The translations under genes and the position numbers were made by a program. This document shows, in pieces, positions 38,234 through 47,689 of a DNA stretch of 64,000 nucleotides. The stretch is from Dehalobacter sp. (GTDB lineage Bacteria; Bacillota; Desulfitobacteriia; Desulfitobacteriales; Syntrophobotulaceae). The notes beneath the pieces were generated by a model, which was not told where the DNA came from, ran no database searches, and saw only the letters and a program-made list of their open reading frames with translations. The stretch lies in NCBI GenBank assembly GCA_023667845.1, contig JAMPIU010000112.1:89300-153299 (forward strand), given 5' to 3'. Each line of letters begins with the position of its first letter. The stretch's first letter is position 1.

Positions 38234-39022
38234 TTAATCATTCTTGATCATTTCAGCAGGATGATTACTGAGAGGAGTTTTTTTCGGTTTCCCAGCTTGA
38301 CGCGGATATTGAGCAGGTGTGTTCAATATTTTTTTAACAATAATCAGAGAACGGTTATCCGCGCCTTCCGCCAATGAATATTTTTCGACATGCTCAACTT
38401 CACAGTTTAGGATCCGCAAGGCGTTCTTAGCCAAAGTTATTTCATTTTCAGGATCGATTCCCTTCGCTGCAATAAATCTTCCGCCAACTTTCAGCAAAGG
38501 AGTTGCATATTCCAGCAGTACCGGCAGCTCCGCGACTGCTCTGGCCACCGTAATATCAAATCGCTGCCGGTACGCCTTGCTGCGGCCAATATCTTCAGCT
38601 CGTGCATGGCAGGTTTCGACCTTCAAGCCAAGGCTATCGCAGACCTCCTGCAAAAAATGAATTCTTTTGGCTAGCGCATCGACAAGCACGACTTTAATTT
38701 GCGGCAAAAGTATTTTAATGGGGATACCTGGAAATCCAGCACCGGTACCAAGATCCGCAATAACAATTTGTCCATTGGGATAATAATGCATTATCCACTT
38801 GACAAACACCAGAGAATCCAGATAATGCTTAATCACTATTTCTGCCGGATCGGTAATAGCTGTTAAGTTCATTTGTTCGTTCCTCTGGAGTAACAGTAAT
38901 GTATATTGTTCAAATTTTTCAAGATGTTCGGCGGAGAGTTCCAGACTCAAGACATCCCGGACCTTATCGTGCAAGACGCTAAGCGGTTCCTTAAGATCCA
39001 TTTTCAGAAATTGATCATTCAT
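38234..39022 (-). CDS. rsmG: 16S rRNA (guanine-527-N7) methyltransferase
   Basis: RsmG methylates G527 of 16S rRNA. The SAM site is ADLGTGAGFPGIPIKI, followed by VVLVDALAKRIHFLQEV and the VARAVAELPVLLEYATPLLKVGG block. The 262-residue protein carries a basic tail slightly longer than usual. It overlaps mnmG by 8 bases, in the standard mnmE-mnmG-rsmG order. Confidence 0.95.
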   Translation of the reverse strand: MNDQFLKMDLKEPLSVLHDKVRDVLSLELSAEHLEKFEQYTLLLLQRNEQMNLTAITDPAEIVIKHYLDSLVFVKWIMHYYPNGQIVIADLGTGAGFPGIPIKILLPQIKVVLVDALAKRIHFLQEVCDSLGLKVETCHARAEDIGRSKAYRQRFDITVARAVAELPVLLEYATPLLKVGGRFIAAKGIDPENEITLAKNALRILNCEVEHVEKYSLAEGADNRSLIIVKKILNTPAQYPRQAGKPKKTPLSNHPAEMIKND

Positions 39023-40922
39023 CAGAAATGTTCCTCCGCCTTTGTTCCAGATAAATCAATAAAACCGAAATATCCGCAGGACTCACTCCGCTGATTCTCG
39101 ATGCCTGTCCGACGTTGATCGGCTGCACGCCGTTAAGCCGCTGTCTGGCTTCATTGGATAGACCTTTGATTTTCAAATAATCCAGATTAACAGGCAGAAC
39201 TTTTTCTTCAAGTTTGATAAATCGGTTTACTTCTTCCTGTTGTTTCTGAATGTACCCTTCGTATTTAATTTGGATTGAGGCTTCTTCTAATGCTTCAGCG
39301 TCATACGCCCCCATCTCCGGCATAAAACGTGGCAGCAAATCCGGTATAATTTCCGGCCTCTTCACAAGTTCCTCTGCTTTAATTCCGCTTCGGAGTGGAG
39401 TAGACCCCGCCTGGATCAGCAATTCCTGAATATCTGCATTGGCGGGAGAAAAAGTAATCGTCTTCCATTGCTGAAAGATTTTCTCCAGATTGTTCAGCTT
39501 CTGCTCAAAAATCTTCCACCTGTCATCTGCAACTAGTCCCAGTTTTCTACCCTTCTCAGTCAAACGCAGATCAGCGTTGTCCTGGCGCAGTAGCAAACGG
39601 TATTCCGCCCTTGAGGTCAAAAGCCTGTACGGCTCACAAATCTCTTTATTGACCAGGTCATCAATTAGTACACCGAGATATCCGTCGGAACGCTTCAAAA
39701 TAAAAGGTTCTCGGCGTAAAGCTTTAAGCGCTGCGTTGATTCCGGCCATTAAGCCCTGCCCGGCCGCTTCCTCATACCCGGATGTTCCGTTAAGCTGTCC
39801 CGCTGTAAAGAGTCCCGGGAGATTTCGTACTTCCAGCGTCAGAGAGAGCTGATACGGTTTGACATAATCGTATTCAATCGCATATCCGGGACGCAAAATC
39901 TGAACATTTTCCAAACCGGGAATGCTACGGAAAAACATATGCTGGATTTCTTCCGGCAGGCTGGTTGACAGCCCGGCAACATATAATTCCTCACTATCTT
40001 TGCCTTCTGGCTCAAGAAAAAGCTGATGGGCCTGCCGCTGCGCAAAACGCACAACCTTATCTTCAATAGAAGGACAATACCTCGGGCCAACGCCTTCCAC
40101 CACGCCGGTATACAGCGGTGCGCGGTGCAGGTTATTGCGGATAATGCCATGCGTTGTTTCCGTCGTGTAGCCCAGCCAGCAAGGAAGCTGATTTTCCGGG
40201 GTATTTCCCCAAAACATGCTTTTAGTTGGCATAAACGAAAAATATTTTGGCTCGCTGTCACCCGGCTGAATTACGAACTTAGAGAAATCTACTGAGCTCT
40301 TCAGAATCCGAGGAGGCGTTCCGGTTTTAAACCGGCCAAGTTCTATGCCGCGTAGTTTCAGATCCTCAGACAGGGACCCCGAGGTGATCTCTCCGGCCGG
40401 TCCGCCTTCATAAAGCGCTTCCCCAATTATTATCCTGCTTCTGAGGTATGTTCCGCCCGTCAGAACAATACTGCCTGCCTCAAAGACTGCGCCTGTACGC
40501 GTGACAACACCTTTAAGTTTATCCCCATCAAAATGGAGCCGCTCGACCAAAGCCTGTATCAAGGTAATCTTGGCCTGATTGTATAGGTTGCTTAACATCC
40601 GATGGTGATAAGCTTTTTTATCTGATTGAACTCTTAGTGCATGGACAGCCGGCCCTTTGCCCGTATTCAGCAGCCTGGCCTGAAGTGCTGTCTCATCGGC
40701 AACAATTCCCATCTGACCACCTAGCGCATCAATCTCCCGCACCAGATGGCCTTTCGCCGGACCGCCTACGGACGGATTGCACGGCATATGCGCAACTTTA
40801 TCTAAATTAATCGTAAGCAGCAGTGTATCGCATCCCATACGGGCAGAGGCGAGAGCAGCCTCACATCCGGCATGTCCCGCCCCGACAACAATCACATCAT
40901 ATTTTCCAGCAAAATAATCCAC
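39015..40922 (-). CDS. mnmG: tRNA U34 carboxymethylaminomethyl-modifying enzyme, FAD subunit
   Basis: MnmG works with MnmE to modify the wobble uridine of several tRNAs. The reading MDYFAGKYDVIVVGAGHAGCEAALASARMG holds the FAD-binding GAGHAG. The conserved blocks NPSVGGPAKGHLVREIDALGG, FKTGTPPRI and GYEEAAGQGLMAGINAA follow. I take the GTG at 40922, which gives the usual N-terminus; a TTG at 40940 would lie inside the mnmE end. Length is about 635 residues. Confidence 0.95.
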   Translation of the reverse strand: MDYFAGKYDVIVVGAGHAGCEAALASARMGCDTLLLTINLDKVAHMPCNPSVGGPAKGHLVREIDALGGQMGIVADETALQARLLNTGKGPAVHALRVQSDKKAYHHRMLSNLYNQAKITLIQALVERLHFDGDKLKGVVTRTGAVFEAGSIVLTGGTYLRSRIIIGEALYEGGPAGEITSGSLSEDLKLRGIELGRFKTGTPPRILKSSVDFSKFVIQPGDSEPKYFSFMPTKSMFWGNTPENQLPCWLGYTTETTHGIIRNNLHRAPLYTGVVEGVGPRYCPSIEDKVVRFAQRQAHQLFLEPEGKDSEELYVAGLSTSLPEEIQHMFFRSIPGLENVQILRPGYAIEYDYVKPYQLSLTLEVRNLPGLFTAGQLNGTSGYEEAAGQGLMAGINAALKALRREPFILKRSDGYLGVLIDDLVNKEICEPYRLLTSRAEYRLLLRQDNADLRLTEKGRKLGLVADDRWKIFEQKLNNLEKIFQQWKTITFSPANADIQELLIQAGSTPLRSGIKAEELVKRPEIIPDLLPRFMPEMGAYDAEALEEASIQIKYEGYIQKQQEEVNRFIKLEEKVLPVNLDYLKIKGLSNEARQRLNGVQPINVGQASRISGVSPADISVLLIYLEQRRRNISDE

Positions 40923-40929
40923 AATTAAC

Positions 40930-42309
40930 CTACTTTCCAATACAGAATCGGGAAAAAATATTATGAAGCAACTCTTCCTGAACCTGATGCCCCGTAATCA
41001 AAGAGATTTCTTCGAGGGCTGAACGGACATCGATCGATACCAAATCAAATGGGACATTCGCATAGACAGCTTCAAGGGCTTTTTCCAAAGAGTGAATGCA
41101 ATTTTCCAGAGCTTGAATTTGACGGATATTCGATAATAACGGATCAATTGTGACGGATATCTCTCCTTCAAAAACCCTATTTAGAATTTCCTTTTCTAGT
41201 TCAGCAAACCCAATCCTGTTTTTTACAGAAAACGGCAGCGCAAAAACTTCAGGAGGAAGAAAAGTATCATTAAATTCATAAGAAGACAAAAGATCAATTT
41301 TATTAATCAAAACAATCGTTTTATTCGCGTATTCCTCAAGAATTATTCTTTCTTCGTTCGTGAGCCTCCCCGAACGGATCTCGGAGGCATCGAGCAAGAG
41401 CAGAATGACATCTGCCATACTAAGCGCCTTCCAGGCTCTCTCAATGCCAATCATTTCGACCGGATCATCACTTTCTCGGATTCCGGCAGTATCGGTAAGG
41501 TGCAGCAGTACTTCACCAATCTTGATATATTCATGAATCTCATCCCGGGTTGTTCCCGGAATATCCGTAACAATCGCTCTTTCTTCGCGCAAAAGTGCAT
41601 TCAGCAGACTGGATTTTCCAACATTCGGCCTACCCGCAATTACCGTGGAAAGACCTTCCCTGATAATTTTACCGGTTTTGCTTCCTTTGAAAATTTCTAA
41701 AGAATTTTCTTTAGCATTTAATATTTTTTCAGACAGTTCTTTCAGCGCCAAATCATCAATTTCATCTTCCGGAAAATCAATGGTTGCTTCAATATAGGAT
41801 AGGATATCCAAAATATCCTGTCTGACTTCATTAATTCTGGAGGACAATCTCCCTCCGAGCTGAAGCAAAGCCAAGTCCGCAGATAGCTCTGTCCTAGAGG
41901 AAATCAAGTCAATTAACGCTTCAGCCTGAACAAGATCCATTTTCCCATTCAAAAAAGCCCTTTTGCTGAATTCACCGGGCTCTGCCAAGCGCGCTCCCTG
42001 CCGGAGACAGGCTTCAATGATCCTTCTTGCCGGTATCAATCCACCATGACAATTTATTTCATAGACATCCTCACCCGTAAAAGAATGAGGCCCTTTCATC
42101 CTGCTGATCAGGACTTGATCAAGCTGCATCGCACCATCATAAAAGTCCCCCAAATGAAGCGTAAATGTTGTGTCGGACAGCCATTTGTCTTGATGGACGG
42201 GACAAAAACAAACATCCAATATTTTTTGGGCTTGCTTTCCGCTTAAACGGATAACATGAATGGCCCCTTCTCCGGCCGGTGTAGCCAAGCCGACAATCGT
42301 ATCATCCAT
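40930..42309 (-). CDS. mnmE: tRNA modification GTPase
   Basis: MnmE is the GTPase partner of MnmG. The N-terminal formyl-THF-binding domain begins MDDTIVGLATPAGEGAIHVIRLSG. The G domain has GRPNVGKSSLLNALL, DIPGTTRD, DTAGIRES and NKIDLL, and the protein ends with the required FCIGK cysteine motif. The ATG at 42309 has GGAG nine bases upstream. It is 459 residues. Confidence 0.96.
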   Translation of the reverse strand: MDDTIVGLATPAGEGAIHVIRLSGKQAQKILDVCFCPVHQDKWLSDTTFTLHLGDFYDGAMQLDQVLISRMKGPHSFTGEDVYEINCHGGLIPARRIIEACLRQGARLAEPGEFSKRAFLNGKMDLVQAEALIDLISSRTELSADLALLQLGGRLSSRINEVRQDILDILSYIEATIDFPEDEIDDLALKELSEKILNAKENSLEIFKGSKTGKIIREGLSTVIAGRPNVGKSSLLNALLREERAIVTDIPGTTRDEIHEYIKIGEVLLHLTDTAGIRESDDPVEMIGIERAWKALSMADVILLLLDASEIRSGRLTNEERIILEEYANKTIVLINKIDLLSSYEFNDTFLPPEVFALPFSVKNRIGFAELEKEILNRVFEGEISVTIDPLLSNIRQIQALENCIHSLEKALEAVYANVPFDLVSIDVRSALEEISLITGHQVQEELLHNIFSRFCIGK

Positions 42310-42380
42310 TTTTCTCAACTCCAGAAATAGTAAAACTTAGCGCTCTATCTGAAAATAATAAACCTTTCTGACAGAAAAGT

Positions 42381-42398
42381 AAAAGGGGTTGCCCCCTT
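42381..42398 (-). terminator. Weak hairpin between jag and mnmE
   Basis: AAGGGG/CCCCTT with a 4-base loop, followed by TTTTACTTTT on the minus strand. It may slow or partly stop transcription before mnmE. Confidence 0.45.
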
Positions 42399-42406
42399 CT
42401 ACATAA

Positions 42407-43048
42407 TTATGCCTTTTCTATATGATTCCGTTTTAAAGCAATGACAACTCTTCGGTGAGGCTCTTCCCCTTCACTAAAAGTCGTTACTTTCAATTCATTT
42501 TGCAGGGCCGTATGAATAATCCGCCGCTCTTGAGGACTCATCGGTTCTAAAACAATTCTATTGCCGCTTTTCTTAACCTTTTCAGCCAGTCTTTTGGCAA
42601 GAACAATCAGCGTTTCTTCCCGGCGCTTCCGATAACCCTCAACATCAATCACGATTCTCGTCTTATTAGACAATTTTTTTGCGACGGCCAAATTTGTTAG
42701 AAACTGTATGGATTCCAAAGTATCCCCTCTGCGGCCAATCAGTATGCCAAGGTCTAAACCGGTAATATTTATTTTGACCTGTTCATCACGGTTAATTACC
42801 TCGAAGTCAGCATCGACGGACATTGCCTTAGTCAACCCTTTGAGAAATTCACAGGCCAGTGCTCCCGGATCATCCTCAAAATTGATTCTGACTTTGGCCA
42901 TTTTATTGCCAAAAAGTCCAAGGAGTCCTTTTTTTCCCGGTTCTTCCAGCACTTGAACAGTAACCTGATCTCTGCTGACGCCAAGTTCGGCTAATCCCAA
43001 TTCAATAGCCTCTTCAACCGTTTTTGCAGTTTTATCTGCAACCTTCAT
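42407..43048 (-). CDS. jag: RNA-binding protein Jag (SpoIIIJ-associated, KH and R3H)
   Basis: The 213-residue protein has the Jag_N part (1-50, KTVEEAIELGLAELG and KKGLLGLFG), a KH domain with GILIGRRGDTLESIQFLTNLAV, and an R3H domain with MSPQERRIIHTALQ and SEGEEPHRRVVIAL. Jag (KhpB) binds RNA and affects cell-wall growth in other Firmicutes. GAGGAGG precedes the start. It follows yidC by 12 bases. Confidence 0.94.
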   Translation of the reverse strand: MKVADKTAKTVEEAIELGLAELGVSRDQVTVQVLEEPGKKGLLGLFGNKMAKVRINFEDDPGALACEFLKGLTKAMSVDADFEVINRDEQVKINITGLDLGILIGRRGDTLESIQFLTNLAVAKKLSNKTRIVIDVEGYRKRREETLIVLAKRLAEKVKKSGNRIVLEPMSPQERRIIHTALQNELKVTTFSEGEEPHRRVVIALKRNHIEKA

Positions 43049-43060
43049 TCGTGTACCTCC

Positions 43061-43780
43061 TCAGTCAACAGAGGCTTCTTTTTTCTCTGCCGACAACTTC
43101 TTATTGATATAGACAGTTTGCAGGATCGACACAATGTTCATCGTTATAAGATAAAAACCTAAGCCAGAAGGAAGCGTAATTACGATATAAGCCATAAAGA
43201 ACGGCATGACATACAACATCATTTTCTGAGTCTGTTCGGCAGTAGCCTCAGCTGTATCTTTTTTCGCACCAGGCTGACTCTTGTTGGGGCTTGTTGCCAT
43301 CGAGACCTTTGTCATTAAGAAAGACGTCACCCCAGCGAGAATCGGTAAGATTAAATGATAAGACAATTGAAAGCCGTATGCTACAGTAATATTGAAACCT
43401 AAAAACCAGACACTGGCATCATTGCCGTAAGGGAAATTTGCCAACGTTCTATAAAATATCCACAAGATAGGAAGCTGTACCAAAATCGGCAAGCACCCCG
43501 AATAAGGATTCACCTTTTCTTCACTATATAGTTCCATGATTTTCTGATTCATCTTCTGCTTGTCATTGGCATACTTTTTCTGCAGCACTTTCATTTTTGG
43601 CTGCAAATCCGTCATTTTGCGCATGGACTGCATCTGTTTCCAGGTCAACGGGTAAAGAACAATCTTAATGATGATGGTAAAGATGATAATTGCCATACCC
43701 CAATATGGCAATCCGATCATGGACGAGAGATCAAACAGCCACTTTAAGATCGCGGCCATTCCCTGATAAACGATATCCAC
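43061..43780 (-). CDS. yidC: Membrane protein insertase YidC (SpoIIIJ/OxaA type)
   Basis: It inserts proteins into the cell membrane. The 239-residue protein has about five membrane segments (16-45, 95-125, 130-160, 185-225). It contains the cytoplasmic hairpin KMKVLQKKYANDKQKMNQKIMELYSEEKVNPYSGCLP with its conserved arginine/lysine surroundings. The Gram-positive short form lacks the large outer domain. No lipobox cysteine is seen at the N-terminus. Confidence 0.94.
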   Translation of the reverse strand: MDIVYQGMAAILKWLFDLSSMIGLPYWGMAIIIFTIIIKIVLYPLTWKQMQSMRKMTDLQPKMKVLQKKYANDKQKMNQKIMELYSEEKVNPYSGCLPILVQLPILWIFYRTLANFPYGNDASVWFLGFNITVAYGFQLSYHLILPILAGVTSFLMTKVSMATSPNKSQPGAKKDTAEATAEQTQKMMLYVMPFFMAYIVITLPSGLGFYLITMNIVSILQTVYINKKLSAEKKEASVD

Positions 43781-43791
43781 AAGAACCCTCC

Positions 43792-44022
43792 TTAAACTGG
43801 GTCATATCCGCCGGGATGAAAAGGGTGGCATTTGGCAATTCGTATGAGCGATTTACCAATCCCTTTGATGATCCCGTACTTTTTAACTGATTGAATCGCA
43901 TAATCCGAACATGTAGGATAAAATCTGCAGGTTCGTCCCTTCAGAGGTGAAACAAATCGTTGATAGAAAACGATGATGGAAACAAAAACCGTTTCCATGA
44001 TTTTACGCATTCTTTCCATCAT
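43792..44022 (-). CDS. yidD: Membrane protein insertion efficiency factor
   Basis: From 44022 the 76-residue protein contains [36 protein letters not shown] and ends [13 protein letters not shown]. The three cysteines and the HPGGYDPV end are typical of YidD. The start is uncertain among close ATGs (44022, 44019, 44010); it overlaps rnpA by about 20 bases. Confidence 0.93.
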   Translation of the reverse strand: MMERMRKIMETVFVSIIVFYQRFVSPLKGRTCRFYPTCSDYAIQSVKKYGIIKGIGKSLIRIAKCHPFHPGGYDPV

Positions 44023-44347
44023 AAATTCCCGCTTTTCTCCAAATATATAGTACAGATTTTTCAACTTCCTGCAAGGTTGCTTTATTGATTGCCGCACGGG
44101 CAATCAAAATCATCTCACAATCCATCTTCAATCCGTCTATATTCAAACGGACAGCTTCACGCATAAGCCTTTTGGCCCGGTTGCGCTTCACTGCATTGCC
44201 AACTTTTTTGGAAGCAATAAATCCAAATTTTTTGTTATGTCCTCGAAAGATATATATGACAACTTGTCTTGAGGTATAACTTTTTCCGTTAGTAAAGACA
44301 CTTTGAAAATCGGCCTTTTTTTTCAATCTGTAAGACTTCAGCAGCAT
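44003..44347 (-). CDS. rnpA: Ribonuclease P protein component
   Basis: RnpA is the protein subunit that helps RNase P process tRNA 5' ends. It starts [23 protein letters not shown] and has the RNR motif region [21 protein letters not shown]. The 114 residues are normal. It follows rpmH with a terminator-like hairpin between. Confidence 0.96.
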   Translation of the reverse strand: MLLKSYRLKKKADFQSVFTNGKSYTSRQVVIYIFRGHNKKFGFIASKKVGNAVKRNRAKRLMREAVRLNIDGLKMDCEMILIARAAINKATLQEVEKSVLYIWRKAGIYDGKNA

Positions 44348-44383
44348 ATGGCCCTCCTTGCTTTGCTAAAGGGCGTTCAGTAC

Positions 44384-44408
44384 AAAAAAGGCCACAAACC
44401 TGCGGCCC
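44384..44408 (-). terminator. Hairpin with T-run between rpmH and rnpA
   Basis: On the minus strand GGGCCGC pairs with GTGGCCT and is followed by T6. The stem begins in the last bases of rpmH, so translation of L34 could disturb folding. It may reduce rnpA transcription relative to rpmH. Confidence 0.75.
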
Positions 44409-44542
44409 TAAACTGCTAACTTCTTACGACCTTTCAAACGACGACGTCTTAAAACGTTTCTACCGCCAGTACTTTTCATCCGTTCTAAGAATCCATGAAC
44501 TCTTTTATGGCGACGGGATTTAGGCTGATATGTTCTTTTCAA
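44408..44542 (-). CDS. rpmH: 50S ribosomal protein L34
   Basis: A 44-residue gene: [19 protein letters not shown], then [20 protein letters not shown] and KKLAV. This is the full L34 pattern. The start is a TTG at 44542 with AGGGGGTG six bases upstream. It is transcribed away from dnaA across the origin-proximal gap. Confidence 0.97.
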   Translation of the reverse strand: MKRTYQPKSRRHKRVHGFLERMKSTGGRNVLRRRRLKGRKKLAV

Positions 44543-44978
44543 AGCAAACACCCCCTTATAATTCCAAGAATTAAAAACTCAGCTGGAGACAAGCTATTAG
44601 CGGCAACCTTAGCTGCACTTAGATCTATCGGAAACATGTTAGAGTATTTCTGATAGAGCTAATAAAAACGAAAGACAGACTATAGAAAATTATACTCCAA
44701 TTATTTTTATTATGTCAAGAAAATAACTGGTTAATAACTCGGTGAATACAATATGGAGAAGCTCCGGATTGTTTGTGAAGTTTCCTGGATACTCTGAATT
44801 AACTGTTGATAACGAAATGAAAAGTTGTTATGATAAATGTACATGTTCGGCCCATAGTTTGATGATTGGATGTGTATAATTTTTCTTCTTTATCTGGGGT
44901 GTTATCCACAAATAACCTGATATTTGTGAATAACTTTTTTTTACTGATGCTTTTGCACTATCAATAAGGGGGTTCTCT
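44543..44978. promoter_or_regulatory. rpmH-dnaA gap with DnaA boxes
   Basis: The 436-base gap contains a perfect DnaA box TTATCCACA (44902-44910) and an inverted TTATTCACA (complement of 44925-44933) just before dnaA. Weaker AT-rich words lie at 44725-44830. It must also hold the divergent promoters of rpmH and dnaA. It probably serves as one part of a two-part origin and in dnaA autoregulation. Confidence 0.75.
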
Positions 44979-46316
44979 ATGTCTCCTAATATTATATATT
45001 TAAACGCTTTCTGGGAAAATATCCTTGAGAAATTGAAAGATGAATTATCTAAGCCCAGTTTTGAAACTTGGCTGTCTTCAACGAAGCTGGTTGATTTCTC
45101 CAACAATCGGCTGACCATCAGTGTTTCCAATGAGTTCGCAAAAGACTGGCTGGAAAGCAGGTATTCCTCGCTCGTTAAATCCACTGTTCAGAATTACCTG
45201 AATGCACCGGTTACTCTAAACTTTATTGCCGAGCAAGATCCGTCCGATCTTCCTCCAATAGAAACCCCTGGTGTTAATTTTGGCGTTTTGTCTCATTCCC
45301 TGAACCCAAAGTATACGTTTGATACTTTTGTAATCGGCAACGGGAATCGTTTTGCCCATGCCGCAGCACTTGCAGTTGCGGAATCTCCTGCTAAATCCTA
45401 TAACCCTTTATTTGTCTACGGCGGCAGCGGGCTTGGCAAAACGCATCTAATGCATGCGATCAGCCATGTGATCAGCAAGAATTTTCCTTCGATGAAAATT
45501 CTCTATGTCACCGGCGAACAGTTCACGAATGAAATGATTGATTCTATCCGTTATGAAAGACAGGTCGAATTCCGGAACACTTACCGAAAAATTGACATCT
45601 TATTAATTGACGATATTCAGTTCCTGGCAGGCAAAGAAGGCACCCAGGAAGAATTCTTTCATACGTTTAACACTCTTTATGAGGCCAACAAACAAATTAT
45701 TATTTCTTCAGACCGTCCCCCGAGAGAAATACCAACACTTGAGGAAAGACTTCGTTCGCGATTTGAATGGGGTTTAACAACTGATATTAATCCGCCTGAC
45801 TACGAAACAAGAATTGCTATTTTACGCAAAAAAGCTGAGCTGGAAAATTTTATTGTACCTGATGAAATTATTATTTTTATTGCTTCCGAGATTCAATCCA
45901 ATATCCGGGAGCTGGAAGGTGCCTTAAGTAAAATAACAGCTTACTGCATGCTCACTAACCAACCGATAACCGTTACCCTGGCAGAAGAGATATTGAAGGA
46001 TATGATCCCGCAGAAAAACCAAAAATTGATTTCTCTTGATATGATTCAAAAAAGTGTTGCTGAACATTATAAGATGTCCATTCAGGAATTCAAACAGAAG
46101 AAAAGAACAAGAACCATTGCTTTTCCCAGACAAATTGCGATGTTCCTATGCCGCGAGATGACGGATCTTTCTTTGGAACAGATCGGTGACAAATTCGGAG
46201 GCCGGGATCATACGACAGTCATTCATGCCTGTGAAAAGATCAGTGAACTTAAAAAAAATGATCCGTTGGTTGAAAAGAGTATCAATGACATTATCAGTAA
46301 AATTAAATCAAGTTAG
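44979..46316 (+). CDS. dnaA: Chromosomal replication initiator DnaA
   Basis: DnaA binds origin boxes and opens DNA. The 445-residue protein has the N-terminal helicase-loading domain, a short linker (about 85-105), and the AAA+ core with GGSGLGKTHLMHAI and ILLIDDIQFLAGKE. The C-terminal helix-turn-helix ends GGRDHTTVIHACEKI. AAGGGGG precedes the ATG. It is the first plus-strand gene of the origin block. Confidence 0.97.
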   Translation: MSPNIIYLNAFWENILEKLKDELSKPSFETWLSSTKLVDFSNNRLTISVSNEFAKDWLESRYSSLVKSTVQNYLNAPVTLNFIAEQDPSDLPPIETPGVNFGVLSHSLNPKYTFDTFVIGNGNRFAHAAALAVAESPAKSYNPLFVYGGSGLGKTHLMHAISHVISKNFPSMKILYVTGEQFTNEMIDSIRYERQVEFRNTYRKIDILLIDDIQFLAGKEGTQEEFFHTFNTLYEANKQIIISSDRPPREIPTLEERLRSRFEWGLTTDINPPDYETRIAILRKKAELENFIVPDEIIIFIASEIQSNIRELEGALSKITAYCMLTNQPITVTLAEEILKDMIPQKNQKLISLDMIQKSVAEHYKMSIQEFKQKKRTRTIAFPRQIAMFLCREMTDLSLEQIGDKFGGRDHTTVIHACEKISELKKNDPLVEKSINDIISKIKSS

Positions 46317-46570
46317 AACCTGATGAACCTTTATTTTATTTATTTAAACACACCTTATATTAAAAATTGTGGATATCTTTCCATCATTTCCACATGATAT
46401 CAATACTTTTATCCAATCAGACAGAAACTATAATTAGCTTTTCAGATCCTTTTATCCACAATTTTTAACGCTATACTACTACGGTTACTACTAAATTAAT
46501 ATCTTATTATGAATAGTGAATAGTTATGTTATAATTTTGAATTGGAGTCAGAATACATAGGAGGTATCCG
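46317..46570. other. Probable oriC between dnaA and dnaN
   Basis: This AT-rich gap holds DnaA boxes: TTATCCACA at 46452-46460, ATATCCACA (complement of 46368-46376) and a weaker TTATCCAAT at 46409-46417. A TATAAT at 46530-46535 is probably the dnaN -10. The switch in gene strand on either side of this region fits the start of bidirectional replication. The unwinding element is not fixed. Confidence 0.8.
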
Positions 46571-47668
46571 ATGAAAATCTTATGCAAAAAGGAAGATTTG
46601 ATTTTAGGAATCAACACTGTACAAAGAGCAGTGTCCTCTAAAAATACGCTTCCTATACTTCAAGGAGTCAGGCTGAGAGCAGAAAGACAAAACCTTTGGT
46701 TTGAAGCCACTGATCTGGAAATTGGCATCCGCTGCCAGGTTCCGGTCAATGTTCAGGAAGAAGGACAAGTTGTTTTACCGGCCAAGCTTTTTTCAGAAAT
46801 TGCCAGGAAGCTTCCGGATACCGAAATTAAAATTGAAAGCACTGACAATAATATTAATATCTTTTACGATTCCTCTGATTTTGCGGTAAACGGATATGAT
46901 CCTGAAGAGTATCCTGAGATTTCTGATATTGAATCCAATGAAAGTATTGAACTTCCGGCTTTACTTTTTAAAAGTATGATTCGTAAGACGATATTCGCCT
47001 GTTCAGTCGAAGAAACCAGACCTGTTTTTACCGGCGTGCTGCTTCAGGTGAATAAAGAAAATATAACACTTGTCGGAACAGATACGCACCGACTGGCACT
47101 CAGCAATGAAGTTTTGCATGGAAATCAGAAAGAGTTCAACGGGATTATTCCAGCCAAGACCTTGCATGAGATTTATAGGCTAATAGAAGATGATGACAGT
47201 ATTTTAATCAGTTTTAACAATTCCAGAATTATTTTTAAATTTAACCAGGTTCAAATTGTCACCCGTCTGATTGAAGGACAGTTTCCAAGCTACAAACAGG
47301 TTATTCCGGCAACATGCAACACGAAACTTTTGATATATACTCGAAAATTGATGGATGCAGTAGAAAGAGCCTCTCTTTTATCCAAAGACAATTACTTGAA
47401 GACCAATACGGTCCGTTTTAATATTGAGAATTCCCATATTAACATCAATCATTTTTCGGAAATGGGTAAAGTATTTGAACAGCTCGAAGTAGAACAGAAT
47501 GGAGAGGACGTTGCAATATCTTTTAATGCCAAGTATATCATCGACCTGCTTAAAGTTGTTGACACCGAAAACGTGGTTATGGAAGTTTCGGGATCATCTA
47601 GTCCCTGTATCTTCAGGCCCGAAAGTAATGATAAATACTTATGTTTAGTTCTACCGCTAAGAAATTAG
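46571..47668 (+). CDS. dnaN: DNA polymerase III sliding clamp (beta subunit)
   Basis: The beta clamp holds the polymerase on DNA. The 365-residue protein starts MKILCKKEDLILGINTVQRAVSSKNTLPILQGVRL and has FACSVEETRPVFTGVLL and GTDTHRLAL. The end LVLPLRN is the standard clamp C-terminus. AGGAGG precedes the ATG. It is followed by recF after 21 bases. Confidence 0.97.
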   Translation: MKILCKKEDLILGINTVQRAVSSKNTLPILQGVRLRAERQNLWFEATDLEIGIRCQVPVNVQEEGQVVLPAKLFSEIARKLPDTEIKIESTDNNINIFYDSSDFAVNGYDPEEYPEISDIESNESIELPALLFKSMIRKTIFACSVEETRPVFTGVLLQVNKENITLVGTDTHRLALSNEVLHGNQKEFNGIIPAKTLHEIYRLIEDDDSILISFNNSRIIFKFNQVQIVTRLIEGQFPSYKQVIPATCNTKLLIYTRKLMDAVERASLLSKDNYLKTNTVRFNIENSHININHFSEMGKVFEQLEVEQNGEDVAISFNAKYIIDLLKVVDTENVVMEVSGSSSPCIFRPESNDKYLCLVLPLRN

Positions 47669-47689
47669 CATGATGATTCGTGTTTAAAC

